Shown: positions 49,544-61,010 of the stretch, piece by piece
How positions within the stretch are numbered: the stretch's first letter is position 1
Layout: each line of letters opens with the position of its first letter
Assembly (NCBI GenBank): GCA_023055505.1
Contig: JALIRH010000002.1
Span: 57,966,733-58,030,732, forward strand
DNA length: 64,000 bases
Reading direction: 5' to 3'
From: Callipepla californica brunnescens
Lineage: Eukaryota > Chordata > Aves > Galliformes > Odontophoridae
The notes under the pieces: generated by a model
Seen by the model: the letters and a program-made list of their open reading frames with translations, nothing else
Databases searched by the model: none
Told to the model about the DNA's origin: nothing
Made by a program: the position numbers and the translations under genes

Positions 49544-51610
49544 ACTAGTTCTGTACTTTTTTTTGAGGGTATAGGGGGGCACGGTGGAAATACTTGGCTA
49601 GAGAAGATATCCCATTTCTTAGAACTATATTTGGATAAAGTCTTCCATGATCATTTTGAACTCCGTTAAATATTAAACCTTAAAATTTCATTAAATGCAT
49701 TTACTACATGTGAAGAATTGTTGTAAGGGGATGATGCAAGAAAATCAAGCAAAATAAGTTGATTGAGAAGAGCTGTGGATAGAAGTGGATTCATTTAAAT
49801 GTTAGTGAAACTCTTTAATTGCATTATGTTTCTATCTATTTAAATTTTTTTATTGTTTTGTCTGGTAATTTTTCACTACTGGAAGCAATGGTTGAAATTC
49901 TGCAAATTCTACAGCTATTATTATCTGTCCCTCAGCTCTGGCTATGCTATTCATAAGTCCCACAGCAAACTGTATCTTTTTCTTCTTCTTCAAAAAAAAA
50001 TCATATATTTAATATTAGATTGTGTAGTTATTTGTGTTTAGCAAAATTAATGACATTTCCAGAAATGTTAAAAATCCAAACTGTGGTTGGCCACAAATTA
50101 CCTAATTCGAAACAATGAATTCACAGAGCTTTTAGGATGTGTTCACAGTTTTTCTTTTGTCTCTCTCTTTTCTTTTTTTTTTTAACATTTTAAGTCACTA
50201 AAACTCCATGCTGAAAAGGTCTAATACCTGTGGTTTGCAGTCATCTGTTACCCATTCATTAGAAGGGATTCTCTGAACCACTCCTTTCCCTGCCCAGTAC
50301 TGAGGTTTGAGAAACAATGCACACATGAAACTATTGCAGTCAACAAAACAATCAATTCCATTGTTCTCAGCAGAGATTTGCTCCAAAGTGTTCATCAACT
50401 GGAATTATTTAGAAAACAAAATTGCTGCAAGATGGAGTCAGAAGCACACTGGGAACACTAAAAAATCATCTTTGTTCTCTGCTTGCTTTTAACAATATCT
50501 TTTCACTAAAAACATTAGTGAGGAAATATTAATAGAAGATTGCATTAGCAATTTTAGTGTAAGAATGAGCACTTGTTACTTGACATTTTTAGCCTAATGT
50601 AATCCTGTAATGTTTTACATAGGATTTCATAACTGTAAATCTTTCCAGTTGAAGACAGTGTTATACAGTATCACAGCTGAAATATTTTCCCCATCTTTGT
50701 TTCTACCAAAATTTTATAGGCAATTTTGTGAGAATTGAGCTGTGCTGAGGATGATGATCATCTCTTTAAATTGCAGGTTCCTAAATCAAGTCATCTGGTA
50801 TTTCTTGCGTTAGTTCAACACAATAAAGAAAAGACATTCCAGATGCTATTAATGACATTCTGAAAAAATTAATTCATGATCTCCATGTTGCCTTGTGATG
50901 TCAGAATTTGTCTGAAGACAAGATCATCTTGAGAATGCAGGCACAGCGTGTTCATTTGACACTTATTTGAAAAAGGCAACTATATCTACATCTCCATTCC
51001 ATAAAGTCAGAGTGAGCTGTTATCTACAAGAAATAAAAAGGGCAAAATTCTCATTATCTTCCAAGGAATTGGGATTTCCTTGGAAACTAATCTCAGTTAT
51101 GACACCGATTTACACATAGTTACCAGTCACAATTAGAGAGTCAAGATATGTCAGTACTTATCAAATGGCAATATCTGAGATATTTGACATAGGGTTATTT
51201 TTTTTCTTCCAATTCTAGTATCAGTCATCAGAAGATGAAGGTGCCAAAGTCATTCAGATTAGATTTCAAATTTAAGAGGCCACAGTCAAGCACAAAATGA
51301 ATATTTTGGCACAAAATTAGCTGCCTATAAGAGGCAGGTGATGATTTGAAAAAAAAAAATCTAGACTGGAGCTCATATCAATTATCAGCTCTCTTAATTT
51401 GAAAGCAAAAGACTGTCTGGAGTATGTAACAGTAATATGAGTGACTTAAACATGACAAGTAAAGCAATTAAAAAATTAAAAACTTTGGGACTGTGTGAGG
51501 GGAAAAATGCGCTTTATTTCCAAGTAACACAAGGATAATTTGTTATCATTGAATTTTCCTTTTAAAGAACTAGATTTCTTTTATATTCCATAGTTATTTA
51601 GTTTACAAAT

Positions 51611-51640
51611 TATAGACACAATACATATATTGTGTCTATA
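51611..51640. repeat. Perfect 13-bp inverted repeat, 4-bp loop
   Basis: 'tatagacacaata' (51611-51623) and 'tattgtgtctata' (51628-51640) are exact reverse complements. A third copy of the 10-bp core 'tatagacaca' follows in direct orientation at 51643-51652. Such structures arise by template switching or from microsatellite-mediated copying. Confidence 0.92.
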
Positions 51641-53504
51641 TATATAGACACAAGTGAAGTAATTAATTTTATTTGTAATTTTTTTTGTGTATGAATTTCA
51701 TTGTATGAAATTATTGCATATGGCAATAATCTATGCTGGAATGTCATAAGTGTATCCTGGTGGTGCATCCTTATTCTCTGGGTTGGTAATATTTAGAGAT
51801 CTCATATGCAGGAATGCTGCCATGCATAAGGAAATTAAAAGTGCATATGGATGTTCTACATAATGAGGAGCTGATAAGGAAAACTCTTGATTTCCAAATC
51901 TTTTTTTTCTCACCTTTGCCAGAGTAGTTGAATAAACAAAGAAAATGAATATTCATACATTCAATTTCAGTATCTTATTCTTATAAGATAAATCTATGAC
52001 AGAATAGAGACATTAAATAAAAAGAAATTTAATTCTGTTCTATTATTTTTTACTCAGAGAGAGTGTAGAGATTTTACATGTTTTGTATCTTCTCACACAA
52101 GAAGTTAAGAAGATTGATATTCCGATCTGTTAGTCCTTTTCCTTTTTTTTTAACCTCAAAATGAAATCAGAGCAAATGTCATTATGTATTTAAATTTGTG
52201 TTCACAGTCTTTCACTATAAATTACAGTTGAAAATACTGAAATAAATGATCTATTTCTTAATATAAAAAAGTATCAATTCAGGGTGCCATCATATTTGAA
52301 ACTGGAAGACTGGAACTTATGATGGTCATTGACAAATATCAGTGTCAAAAATATACAAGGCACTATAGTACCTTTTCCTAAATGTAGTCAGAATAGAATT
52401 TTAAATCACTGATTTTATACAGTATATAAGATAATACTAATAAAATTTCAGTGGATCTGAGTTAATAATTAAAAAGAAAAAGAAAAGACAAAAGAAAGAC
52501 AAGCTGGAAAGGAGAAAGGCTTATAAAGAACAAGAGAAAACAGCATTCAGCATTAACTCTTGGGAAGGAAGATATCTTCAGGACAGTGGGTGATTTTTTT
52601 GTCTTACTATGGAACAGAGGGAATGTTTTATGAAAACACTGACCAACCTGAGGTAGCAAATTACTACTTTGTCTCTTCATTTGTTTACAGAAGACAGTAA
52701 CAAACATTTTCCTAAGTGAAGTATTGCAGAAAAATAAATCTATTTTAACAGTGTAAGCTGTCAGCATAAGTTTCACCTACAGCAGAAAGATTTTCAAGAC
52801 CATGGGTTTGAGAAGTTTAGTGTACTGTAATGTCGTCTGTTAGGACATGGGAAAGATGTCAGCTAAGGAACTGAAACAAGCTCTTTACCACTTCTTTCAT
52901 TGCAGAGCAAATCTAAAATATGCTCTAAAAGTAGGTTCCTACTGGTCAAAAATGAACGCATGGAATGTCTTATCTCAGGTTAATTAAACAACTCAAAATA
53001 CTGCTTTTATACAGTTACATTTACTTTTAAGATCTTATAAGGGTAGATGCAATATGAAAAACAAGAAAGAAACCAGCCGTGATATATATTTAAAAAGTGG
53101 GAAGAGCTAGAGACTTATGGACCATTCAGTGTTAAAAAATACTGGAATAACTATTGAAACTTTCCAAACGGAAAAAACAACAACAACCACAAAAACATAA
53201 GAAGATGCATAGTAGTCAATATGGTTAAGTACAAATCATAACAAGACCATGTATTTGTACTGTATGACAAAGATGGACAGAGGAGAAGAAGAAAATTTGA
53301 TATATGTTTATTTTAGTAAGACTCTGATGCTATACTCTCTGATATTTTAACAAGGAAAGGGTGTTACTTAGTGTATTTTGTGGCAGTGTAAAGCTGATTG
53401 GAAAGTCACTGATAGGTAGAATTTATTAATGGATTACTTCTAAAAGTAGTAAAACCTACCTAACACTATTCCACGTTTTTGTTTACTAAACTGAACAGTG
53501 AGAG

Positions 53505-53900
53505 AGTAAGACAGAGCTGGGGCTGTTCAGCCTGGAGAAGGCTCTGGGGAGACCTGAGAGTGGCCTTTCAGTGTCTGGAAGAGAGATGTAAGAAAGAAGA
53601 GGATACTTTCTTTAGCAGGGTCTGTTATGATAAGACAAGGGGAAGTGGTTGCAAATAAAAGGAGAAGAGATTTAGACTGAGTATGAAAAAGAAGTTTTTT
53701 AGAATAAGGTGGGTGAGGCACTGGAACAGGCTGCCCAGAAAGGTGGTGGAAGCGCTGTCCCTGGAGACATTCAAGATCAGACAGGACAGAGCTCTGAGCA
53801 GCCTGATGTAACTGTAGGTGTCCCTGTTCTTTGCAGGAGAGTTGAACTAGAGGATCATTAAGGGTCCCTTCAGATTTAAACTATTCTATGATTCTATGAT
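53505..53900 (+). mobile_element. CR1 3' end, 5'-truncated
   Basis: About 400 bp. It enters at 'ggctgttcagcctggagaag' (the CR1 'LFSLEKR' codons), runs through 'ctggaacaggctgcccagaa' (53723-53742) and 'gttgaactagaggatcat', and ends with 'attctatgattctatgat' at 53883-53900. The C-terminal ORF2 codons have been scrambled by indels. Typical short 5'-truncated CR1 insertion of intermediate age. Confidence 0.92.
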
Positions 53901-55055
53901 CTGAGATGTACAGTTTGAGGAGGATATGAACAATTGCTATTAACAGTGAGTTTTATTTCAGAACAGAAGATATGCACAAATAAAAGTCAGCATGTGTTTT
54001 GTATTTGCACTGTATGCATTCAACACATTTTTAGGCTGTCTTCGTAGGCATTCAATTCATATCATCTGTTATGTGTAGAAAATGCCTTTAAGAGTAGGTG
54101 TTGCTATGTGCAAAACTTTGCGCTGAAGAGGTAGGTTAAGGAAGTAATTCTTACTTAAATCAAAGGTCCTACATTTTAGAAACTTCTTGTGCCATATGAT
54201 CTCTTTGGAAATGTAATCCAAAGTATTTATTGTGAAGGTAGAAAAAGCAATTTGACGACCGAGTCGTGGGATAGGAAAGCAGTTTCCAGAAGCTCATTTT
54301 ACTAATTCCCTCACTTGGATAAATCCTAACCAGTAAGTTAGGAAAGGAAAAAAAATTACAGACCATTCTTGCACTTCTATTGTTTGAATTGAATCTTATG
54401 CTGTTGTTTCAGTTGTATTTTTTGCTGAAGGTAAAACCGATAATAATGATCTACTTACATGGCCTGTTCTCTGTATATCTGTCATATTAAAGTCTATGCT
54501 GTTTGTTTATCATGCAGTGATCTATAACTCTCTATTAATTTAATTATACTAAAAGATCTTAAAAGCCTTGGGCTAAGTAACATGTCAATTACAAATGAGT
54601 TTAACTTGGAATAAATATAAACTTAATACTTGTAATTTATTGCTTTAAATATAAACAAAGCCCTTACTATGACACAATCTATTATTAATTGCTCCAGCGC
54701 TCCAAGTCCAATTAAGCGAATCCATTTACATTTTCTTCAGAGGAAGTCGATGTTCATTTCTCATAGGAAGTGCAAGAAGCCTACCTTTCTACTTCTCTTA
54801 AAGCCCCTAATGCAACAAAGCACTTCTGTGTTTAATGAAGTGTGTCATGTTGAGGGTGAGGGGACTGCTGTTGGCATGAGAGGCAGAGGCATGTGGTAGG
54901 GCTTGTGTTTCCTTAACTAAGTGACTTTCAATCAAATATCTGGTCATATACTATTATTTCTTTAGATATAAGTATTGAACACGTTTTCTTGTGCTGTTTG
55001 TAGAATCTTTCTCCAGTATTTTTCAGTAACAAGAAGCTACTTTGAGCTATATATT

Positions 55056-55069
55056 TGTGTGTGTGTGTT
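55056..55069. repeat. (GT)7 microsatellite
   Basis: Seven GT units flanked by TA-rich DNA. Confidence 0.85.
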
Positions 55070-55560
55070 ATATATGTTCAACTGAAAAATACTTTAAACT
55101 TTTTTATACTAGTTATACCTGTTGTATAAAAGTAGCTATACTGATTTTTTTTAAGTGTGTGAAAATGTATACATATAAAAATGTCAGTGCCGTGCTGAGA
55201 CCTGGTGCTTCATGCCTGGGGTAAAATTTTATTGCTAAGTTATAAAAGAGAGGGTTTATAGTGGAAACCCTGACACAACATTAACTATGGTTATGCTATC
55301 AAAGGAGTGCAGCATTTAAGAATTTAGGAACTATTTCGTTTGCATGTGTATAGGCAGTCATGTGTATGTCTGTGTCTAAATTTCATTTTGACTTACACAT
55401 GCCTTTTATATGTATTTTTTAATACTTTGGGAGGGAAAGTCACAAACTGGTTCTGTCAACATCTTTACACGTATCCTTTTTCTTGTTGTCTATAAAGATA
55501 AAATGTTTAAAAAAATTTGGAAAAATATAACAAGTAGGTCACGTGCAGCTTAAAAAACAC

Positions 55561-55588
55561 TTTTTTTTTTTTTTTTTTTTTTTTTTTT
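55561..55588. repeat. Mononucleotide T tract (28 T)
   Basis: Longest homopolymer of the window. On the minus strand it is a poly-A, preceded by 'gaat', which makes an apparent AATAAA only by fusing with the tract itself, so it is not evidence of a retrocopy. Confidence 0.92.
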
Positions 55589-56559
55589 ATTCTTTTCAAG
55601 TTAGGTAACTGAGTAGTGTGTTGTGAGTTACAAGAAGTTGCCGACAACTACAGATTGAAGCCAGAGTATATACCTTCTCTGCTCCAATTCATACTTCAAA
55701 TTCATGTCCTTTTTAGTGATATTAATGTAAAACTGAAATGAAATGAGCAGAATGAAGATTGGGAATGAGTTCAGTTGCACATTCCTGTGGTGTTGGCCTG
55801 TCTAGTTTCATCAAAAGGTATGGGCCAGACACTCATCAAGTTATGAGAAGGCTGGGGGCTGTATCTATAAACCTAGAAAGGCTTTGCAAAATTTCTGATG
55901 TGACTTGCAATGACTTCACTGATTCTTCTGAATATGTTGCCTATAGCAAGAAAGCTGAAGAATATGGAAAAAAAAAGTAGGTTAGGCTCTGTTTCAGATG
56001 ATCTCACAGAACCTAGGTGCTCCAATACTAGTCAGTCATTGAATAAAGCAATCTTACTTCTCAGGAAATAGCCCTCACATTTTCTTGTGTGACAGTATAT
56101 TTATATAAAGGCAAAAAACAATTATCATCACATTTCTAGAAATACTATTAATTTTGTGATCCTGAACTCTCATAACTTAGCAAAAAATCATGTATAAAAT
56201 GTAGCTACATTTTCCTTCTTATTCAGCATACCAATCTGCCACAAGCAATATATTTTACCATTAGCTCTGTGAGTGTTGATGTCTTTAAGCTATTAAACCA
56301 TGTTAGCACTAACTTCTAACTGTTGATGAAACAGAACAAAATGGGCATGTTGGAATTTGAGTTTTACTTGAATTGGTAAATACCTCTAATCCAAAAGACA
56401 TAAACAAGAATGCTGGTTGCTTGCTTTGATGAACCACAAGATTTATAAAATAGGGTTATCTATGAGAGCTGCTTATGACAATGTTCACAGATGAGATTAT
56501 GTGTATTGCTTTTTTGCTCCCAAATCAGTGATTCAAATTCAGCTTGCATCCCACCATGT

Positions 56560-56720
56560 CCCCTGCAGACAGTTGGCCCACAGCCTCTATCAGACTGGGG
56601 ACTATTCTGGGCCAAATGCAAGGCTTTGCATTCACACTTGTTGATTTTTATGAGATTCTTTGCCAGCTTTATTACATCCCTCATGGTAACTTTTTGCATT
56701 GTGATTAACTTTTCTCAATT
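56560..56720 (-). mobile_element. Possible CR1 scrap, antisense
   Basis: 'gggccaaatgcaaggctttg' (56610-56629) followed by 'cacttgttgatttttatgag' resembles the antisense CR1 block 'gccaaatgcaggacyctgcacttgnccttgttgaacctcat'. The resemblance lasts about 60 bp and is decayed; the rest is unassigned. Confidence 0.33.
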
Positions 56721-57462
56721 GCCATGAGTTTGCAAAGCAGACACAGTGGCTTTACAGTGACATTTGCCCATTCTGTCAAGAAGCTCCAAAATATCTTGTT
56801 TGGTCCCATGAACTTCTGCGTATATGCTGTGATTAGATGATCAGTTGTTCTCTAATAATTTCCATTACTGTTTCATAAATGCTGTTTTTTTCTTTTCTGT
56901 GTTAGTAGTAACACAAACATAGATTATATTTGGACTTGTTCAGTGATTCCTTCAAACACTCAAAGTACTATGAATGCCTTCAGTGTAGAAGAGAACACTC
57001 TCAGACTGTAATTAGAGGAGCATTTCTTAACACTGCAGACTGTATAGGCTGTCCTCACTCCCACCTTTGTCCTTGCCTTTCCTTCTTGGATAGAGACAAG
57101 TCCCTCTATTGTGCTGATGTGGCTATTTGGTGAACTGGATTGCCTTAGCTTTTTTTTCCCTGCAGATTTTAAAATTAAATTACTTCATCTTTCTAGCCCT
57201 CCACAGAACAGTCCTTTTGCCAGAATTAAGGGAAGGAATAACCATTGAGGCTCAGTATGGAAAATGAAGTAACAAGACTTGAAACACTTGACATGCTACA
57301 TCCTCAGAATGGAAAGCAAGAACATTAAGCAGGAGAAAAGGTAAACTAACAAAAAAGTAATCACACTATCTTATTTCCTACTTTCATTGCATTTCATTTC
57401 TCTGTATAACGAAAATACTTCAAGTAGCTGCATCAATTGTCTGTGTTACAATGTTTGTATGT

Positions 57463-58014
57463 ATGCGAGAGCTGCTCCCAAAGCAGTGCCTCCTATTTTA
57501 TCACATTGGCTCACAACATTGGAGGCAGATGTTGGTGGCATGGCAGTAGAGGATGAACCTTCCCACCAATATTTCATTACATTTTGTTATCATGTGATAT
57601 GGCAGCAGAGGGGCAATCAGACAAAATGGCATCTGACATGGAAGTGTGTATGAAACAAAGGTGCAAAATCAGATTTCTCCATACAGAAAAAAATTGCACC
57701 TATTGACATTAATTAACAGTTGCTGAAAGTTTATGGAGACCAAACAGTGCATGTGAGTACAGTGAGGTGGCTGGTGGTGCATTTCAGCAGTGGTAACCTT
57801 GACAGAGGCTCACCTCTGTTGGTGGGGTTTCATGAGAACAGTATGCAGGCTCTTGTTCATCACTGATGAAATTGCATAGTTAATGGTGGTGATTGTGTTG
57901 ACAAAAAGTGTTTTATATTTGAGAATTTGCTCTGTGAAACAGTTTTACTGCGCTTTTTGTATCTGTTTTAGTTTCTATGAAAATAAATAGGAGGAATTTG
58001 AGAGCAACTTATTT
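57463..58014 (+). mobile_element. Mariner-derived MITE, copy B
   Basis: About 552 bp, the better copy. Left terminal inverted repeat 'gctgctcccaaagcagtgcc' (57471-57490) pairs with the right end 'ttgagagcaactt' (57998-58010) and its neighbour 'aataaataggagg'. From the ATG at 57626 it codes 'MASDMEVCMKQRCKIRFLHT', the start of a mariner transposase with its helix-turn-helix region. A stop follows after about 28 codons, though later traces such as 'VYGDQTVHVSTV'-like codons are visible near 57730-57765 in another frame. The catalytic domain is deleted at the same place as in copy A (around 57800-57840), after which the mariner 3' end resumes. Target duplication is probably TA but degraded. Non-autonomous and inactive. 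Confidence 0.88.
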
Positions 58015-58109
58015 ATGTGCCCAATAAAATTCTATTTGATCTATACTGGAAATTGCAATTTATGAAATTCCTAAGATAGATAGAAAAGTATGTTTTTCTT
58101 TTTTATTAA
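58015..58109. other. Short AT-rich flank
   Basis: Nothing recognised. Confidence 0.3.
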
Positions 58110-58660
58110 TCAATTCAAGCTATTATATCCTAATGAAGTAGCAAGCACACCAAAATGTGTAAACTGCAATCTGTCTTGGTAATCATGAGGTGCTCTTGAG
58201 CTGAGCCAGTCTTTACCAGTGAAATGGACTTTAAGTGGAGCAGAAGTAAGGCAGAGAGCAGACTGAGCAATAAAATATTCACAGAATAAATGCCACAACC
58301 ACAAATAATTGAATTAAGCAATAACAAGGCAGACACAGGGCATTTCCTTGGGATTAATGACTAGCTGAGGGAGTTGATGGTCCACGGCGGTCATCAATTC
58401 CCCAGGAAATGTCCTGTACCAAGGTCATTGCTGCTATTATAGCCTCTTTTCTTTCCTCCAGCTAAGAAAAAGAATCTCACATTTTACCTGTTTTCACATA
58501 GTGTCATCATTCCTTTAGATGACTGCAGAAAAGATGTGTTTGAATGGCAGAGCTGCTGAAGGATTTCTGTGTAATTGATGTCTGGTCCCACAGCCAATGA
58601 AATCTATTTTTTCACCATTGAAATTTTAATAGGTCTTCCGTTTTTTTTTTTATTCATTTA
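58110..58660. other. Candidate conserved non-coding element containing a long hairpin
   Basis: Repeat-free 550 bp with several TAAT cores ('ggtaatcatgagg', 'aataattgaattaag', 'gggattaatgac', 'tgtaattgatg') and a mixed, low-redundancy texture unlike the AT-rich flanks. It contains the inverted repeat listed separately at 58335-58417. The minus frames at 58110-58336 have no domain and look incidental. Conservation is inferred, not shown. Confidence 0.33.
58335..58417 (+). ncRNA. Candidate stem-loop (precursor-microRNA-like)
   Basis: Left arm 58335-58360 (begins 'acagggcatttcc', ends 'attaatga') pairs with right arm 58391-58417 (begins 'tcatcaattcccc', ends 'aaatgtcctgt'). Of 26 left-arm bases, 23 pair Watson-Crick and one as G-U, with two mismatches and one bulged base (58398). 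The loop is 30 nt (58361-58390). The length, the interrupted stem and the roughly 83-nt total resemble a microRNA precursor. It could equally be a palindromic factor-binding site or the footprint of an old duplication. Either strand could be transcribed. I do not recognise a known microRNA in either arm. Confidence 0.3.
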
Positions 58661-60849
58661 ACTCTAGCGAATCTCCAAATAATAATTTTATTTTGTTATG
58701 GGCATAGAAGCCTGACAGGTCTGTGTCTCCACTATAGCTAGGTGAGCTGAAGGAAGCTGGACATATTTTATACCTTCAAAAGTTTTCCTGTGGTATAAAG
58801 AACCTGCTGAGAGAACTGGCAGAGAATTTATGCATTCAGCCTGCTTCTTGGCAATAATGTGTGGATTTATAACATAAAGTACTTGCTTAGAACAGGTCAA
58901 TAATAGAGATAATTAAATCTGTCTTTGCTATTCAATAACAATTATGAATTAAAATTTGTTATGGCAGGTTTTTCAATACAAGACTCATCATGGCTGAATC
59001 CCTCTGAGTCATAATTTTATCAAGACACGTTTAAGATATTATTCCGTAACTAGTATGTAAATCTTTAAAATCTATTTTTCAAACAGTGAAATAAAAAATA
59101 AAGTGCTACACCCAAAGGTCCAGAAGATAAAGGAGCTTATTGTTATTTGCATGCTCTTGGGTCAAATTTATGTTACAGTTATTCCACTATATCTTAACTC
59201 ACTTATCTTCAGGATTTGTGAATTTTAATCTATAAAATAATTTTAATCCTTAAGCTACTGTTTCACATTCTATTAACCTAATCTTGAAACAGAACACTGT
59301 AGACCATACATTTTTAAAAATTACTGTTTATGATTCTTTATTCATGTTCCTTTTGTTCCCACTCTCTGTTTCTGTTAGCATTATGCATGGTGTGCTGCAA
59401 GTTGCTCTTTCTTCACTTCAGCCTGAAGTAGTTAAGCCACTTATTTTCACATGCTTGGAATTTTTTGGCTCTGTATACCCATATTAATTTAACTGGCCAA
59501 TTAGTTGTTATTAAAATATTTTAAAAGAACATACAACAACATATGCACAACAAATTATTTCTTTCCACATTTTTATTAACATTTTTGTAGGTAGTTTCCA
59601 GTTTCTCACCTCCTTTTCCCACCATGAGAGACTCTCCACATTTTGGAATACAGACTGTATGTTAGATTCAGTGTATTTCCTGAATTTCTTTTAACTGTTT
59701 TTGAGGACATGCAAAAAATGGTCTGAACTAAGAAATACTAGATTTCTTTCTTGTCTTACTCGAAAATTAGGAGTTGATGTTAGCCTTACAGAATGACAGA
59801 TTCAACTCATCCATGACAACAGGCTGGTGTTCCAGGAGTTTTCAGGAGGAGGTGAGGATTATTATCAGATTTAATTGCCCGACTAGGCCCTTAAAGTGCA
59901 AATATTTACAGTGCAGAATCAACATACTAAAAAGAAAGCAATGTCATGTATTTCAACTCCTTTATTTCTTGGACAGCTTTAACAACATACTAAGTGTTTG
60001 TCACAAAGGCGGTTCTGAGGAGAACAAAACAGATCTGTTTTTTTATACTGAGATTTTAACCGTTGGTTCTGCATTGGTAAGGGGAATGTACCACAAATCT
60101 GCTTTGCAAAATTTTATAGGAAAAATAGCAGTGTTGTACCATGTTTGTAAACCATTTGGATCTTAATCTGTGATCTGGACTTCACAATAAATTATCAATA
60201 GAGAAAGATTTTATAATGAAAGATGCTAAATACTCTAGCCATAATTTTCCATGTTTTCCATAACCAGTTCAGTCATCCAGTTCCAGAAATAAAATGAAAC
60301 TCCTTAAGTACACAACCTACTACTACCAAATGTGTGATTGTTCCATTATACTTTCACCTGTTCTTGGAATTAATCAAAACTGGGTGTAGTGATGATTCGG
60401 GAGGGAGGGTAGGGAGATGGTAGACTGGAAATCTGCAAATACTTCTGTGTGTATATTTCTAGATGTCCTGTTTTATCTCCTGACTCTTTCATGGTAGATG
60501 AGAATGGAAGCTCAAACTCTTCATAGAGTGGCCCATAGGCAGCAAAAAAAGATGCACAAATGCACAAACACTTTCCCAACAAAGTTGTTGCTGTCCAGGG
60601 AACTTCAGTAATGACAAATGGAGGTGATACACATTACAAGGAATATGGAAGGCTGCCAGTGAGACTTTCTTTGAATCAGATACACAGTAGTTACACAATA
60701 CCATGTGTGAAGGGAGGGAACACAAAGTATGAAGTGATGCTGTAGGCCAGTGGGAAATAGGATTTAAGTGCATGGATGCAAACTAATCTTTACCTTGAAA
60801 TAGCTTCTTACTGCTTCCAATTCACACTGAGGAGCAATACCCATCATAA
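58661..60849. other. Non-coding stretch with one 130-codon open frame
   Basis: No gene recognised. The frame at 59774-60166 (130 codons, starts MMLALQNDRF) is the longest outside transposons. It has no domain, signal peptide or codon pattern that I recognise, but 59770-60170 is repeat-free with a few CpGs ('ttgcccgactagg', 'aaaggcggttctg', 'ttaaccgttgg') and may be conserved non-coding DNA. Confidence 0.35.
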
Positions 60850-61010
60850 AATCATAGAGTCATAGAATGGCTTTGGTTGGAAAGGACCCCAAGGATCATC
60901 AAGTTCCAAGACCCCTGCCACAGGCAGGGCCACCAACCTTCAGATCTGGTACTAGACCATTTGCCCAGGGCTCTATCTGACGTGGTCTTGAATACCTCCA
61001 GTTAGTGCCG
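60850..61010 (-). mobile_element. CR1 3' end, antisense
   Basis: Begins with 'atcatagagtcatagaatgg', the antisense of the CR1 octamer tail, followed by 'ttggttggaaaggacccc', 'aggatcatcaagttccaa', 'cctgccacaggcagggcc' and 'gtcttgaatacctcca', all landmarks of the CR1 3' UTR. The resemblance fades near 61010. The sequence from 61020 to about 61150 ('aacccctccttagatgctgc') is unassigned and may be a further part. Confidence 0.9.

Larger units (their letters stand above)
47401..53504. other. AT-rich non-coding stretch
   Basis: About 6 kb, no recognised gene. 47540-47830 is GC-richer with a TATA-like 'ctatttaagc' near 47667 and an open frame at 47557-47829 (90 codons), but has no LTR edges or domain. 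Contains a CAAA tract (49367-49394), a CAG/TAG-type tract (49520-49543) and a palindrome (51611-51640). 50700-50960 is repeat-free. Confidence 0.4.
53901..57462. other. AT-rich non-coding stretch
   Basis: No gene recognised. 54660-54840 is repeat-free with 'ttaattgctccagcgctcc' and 'ccaattaagcgaatcc', a weak conserved-element candidate. Contains a GT run (55056-55069), a 28-T tract and a possible CR1 scrap at 56560-56720. Confidence 0.4.

Noticed and set aside
55561..55594. Poly-A tail with AATAAA of a minus-strand retrocopy
   Set aside because: The apparent signal is created by the tract itself and no gene-like body precedes it.
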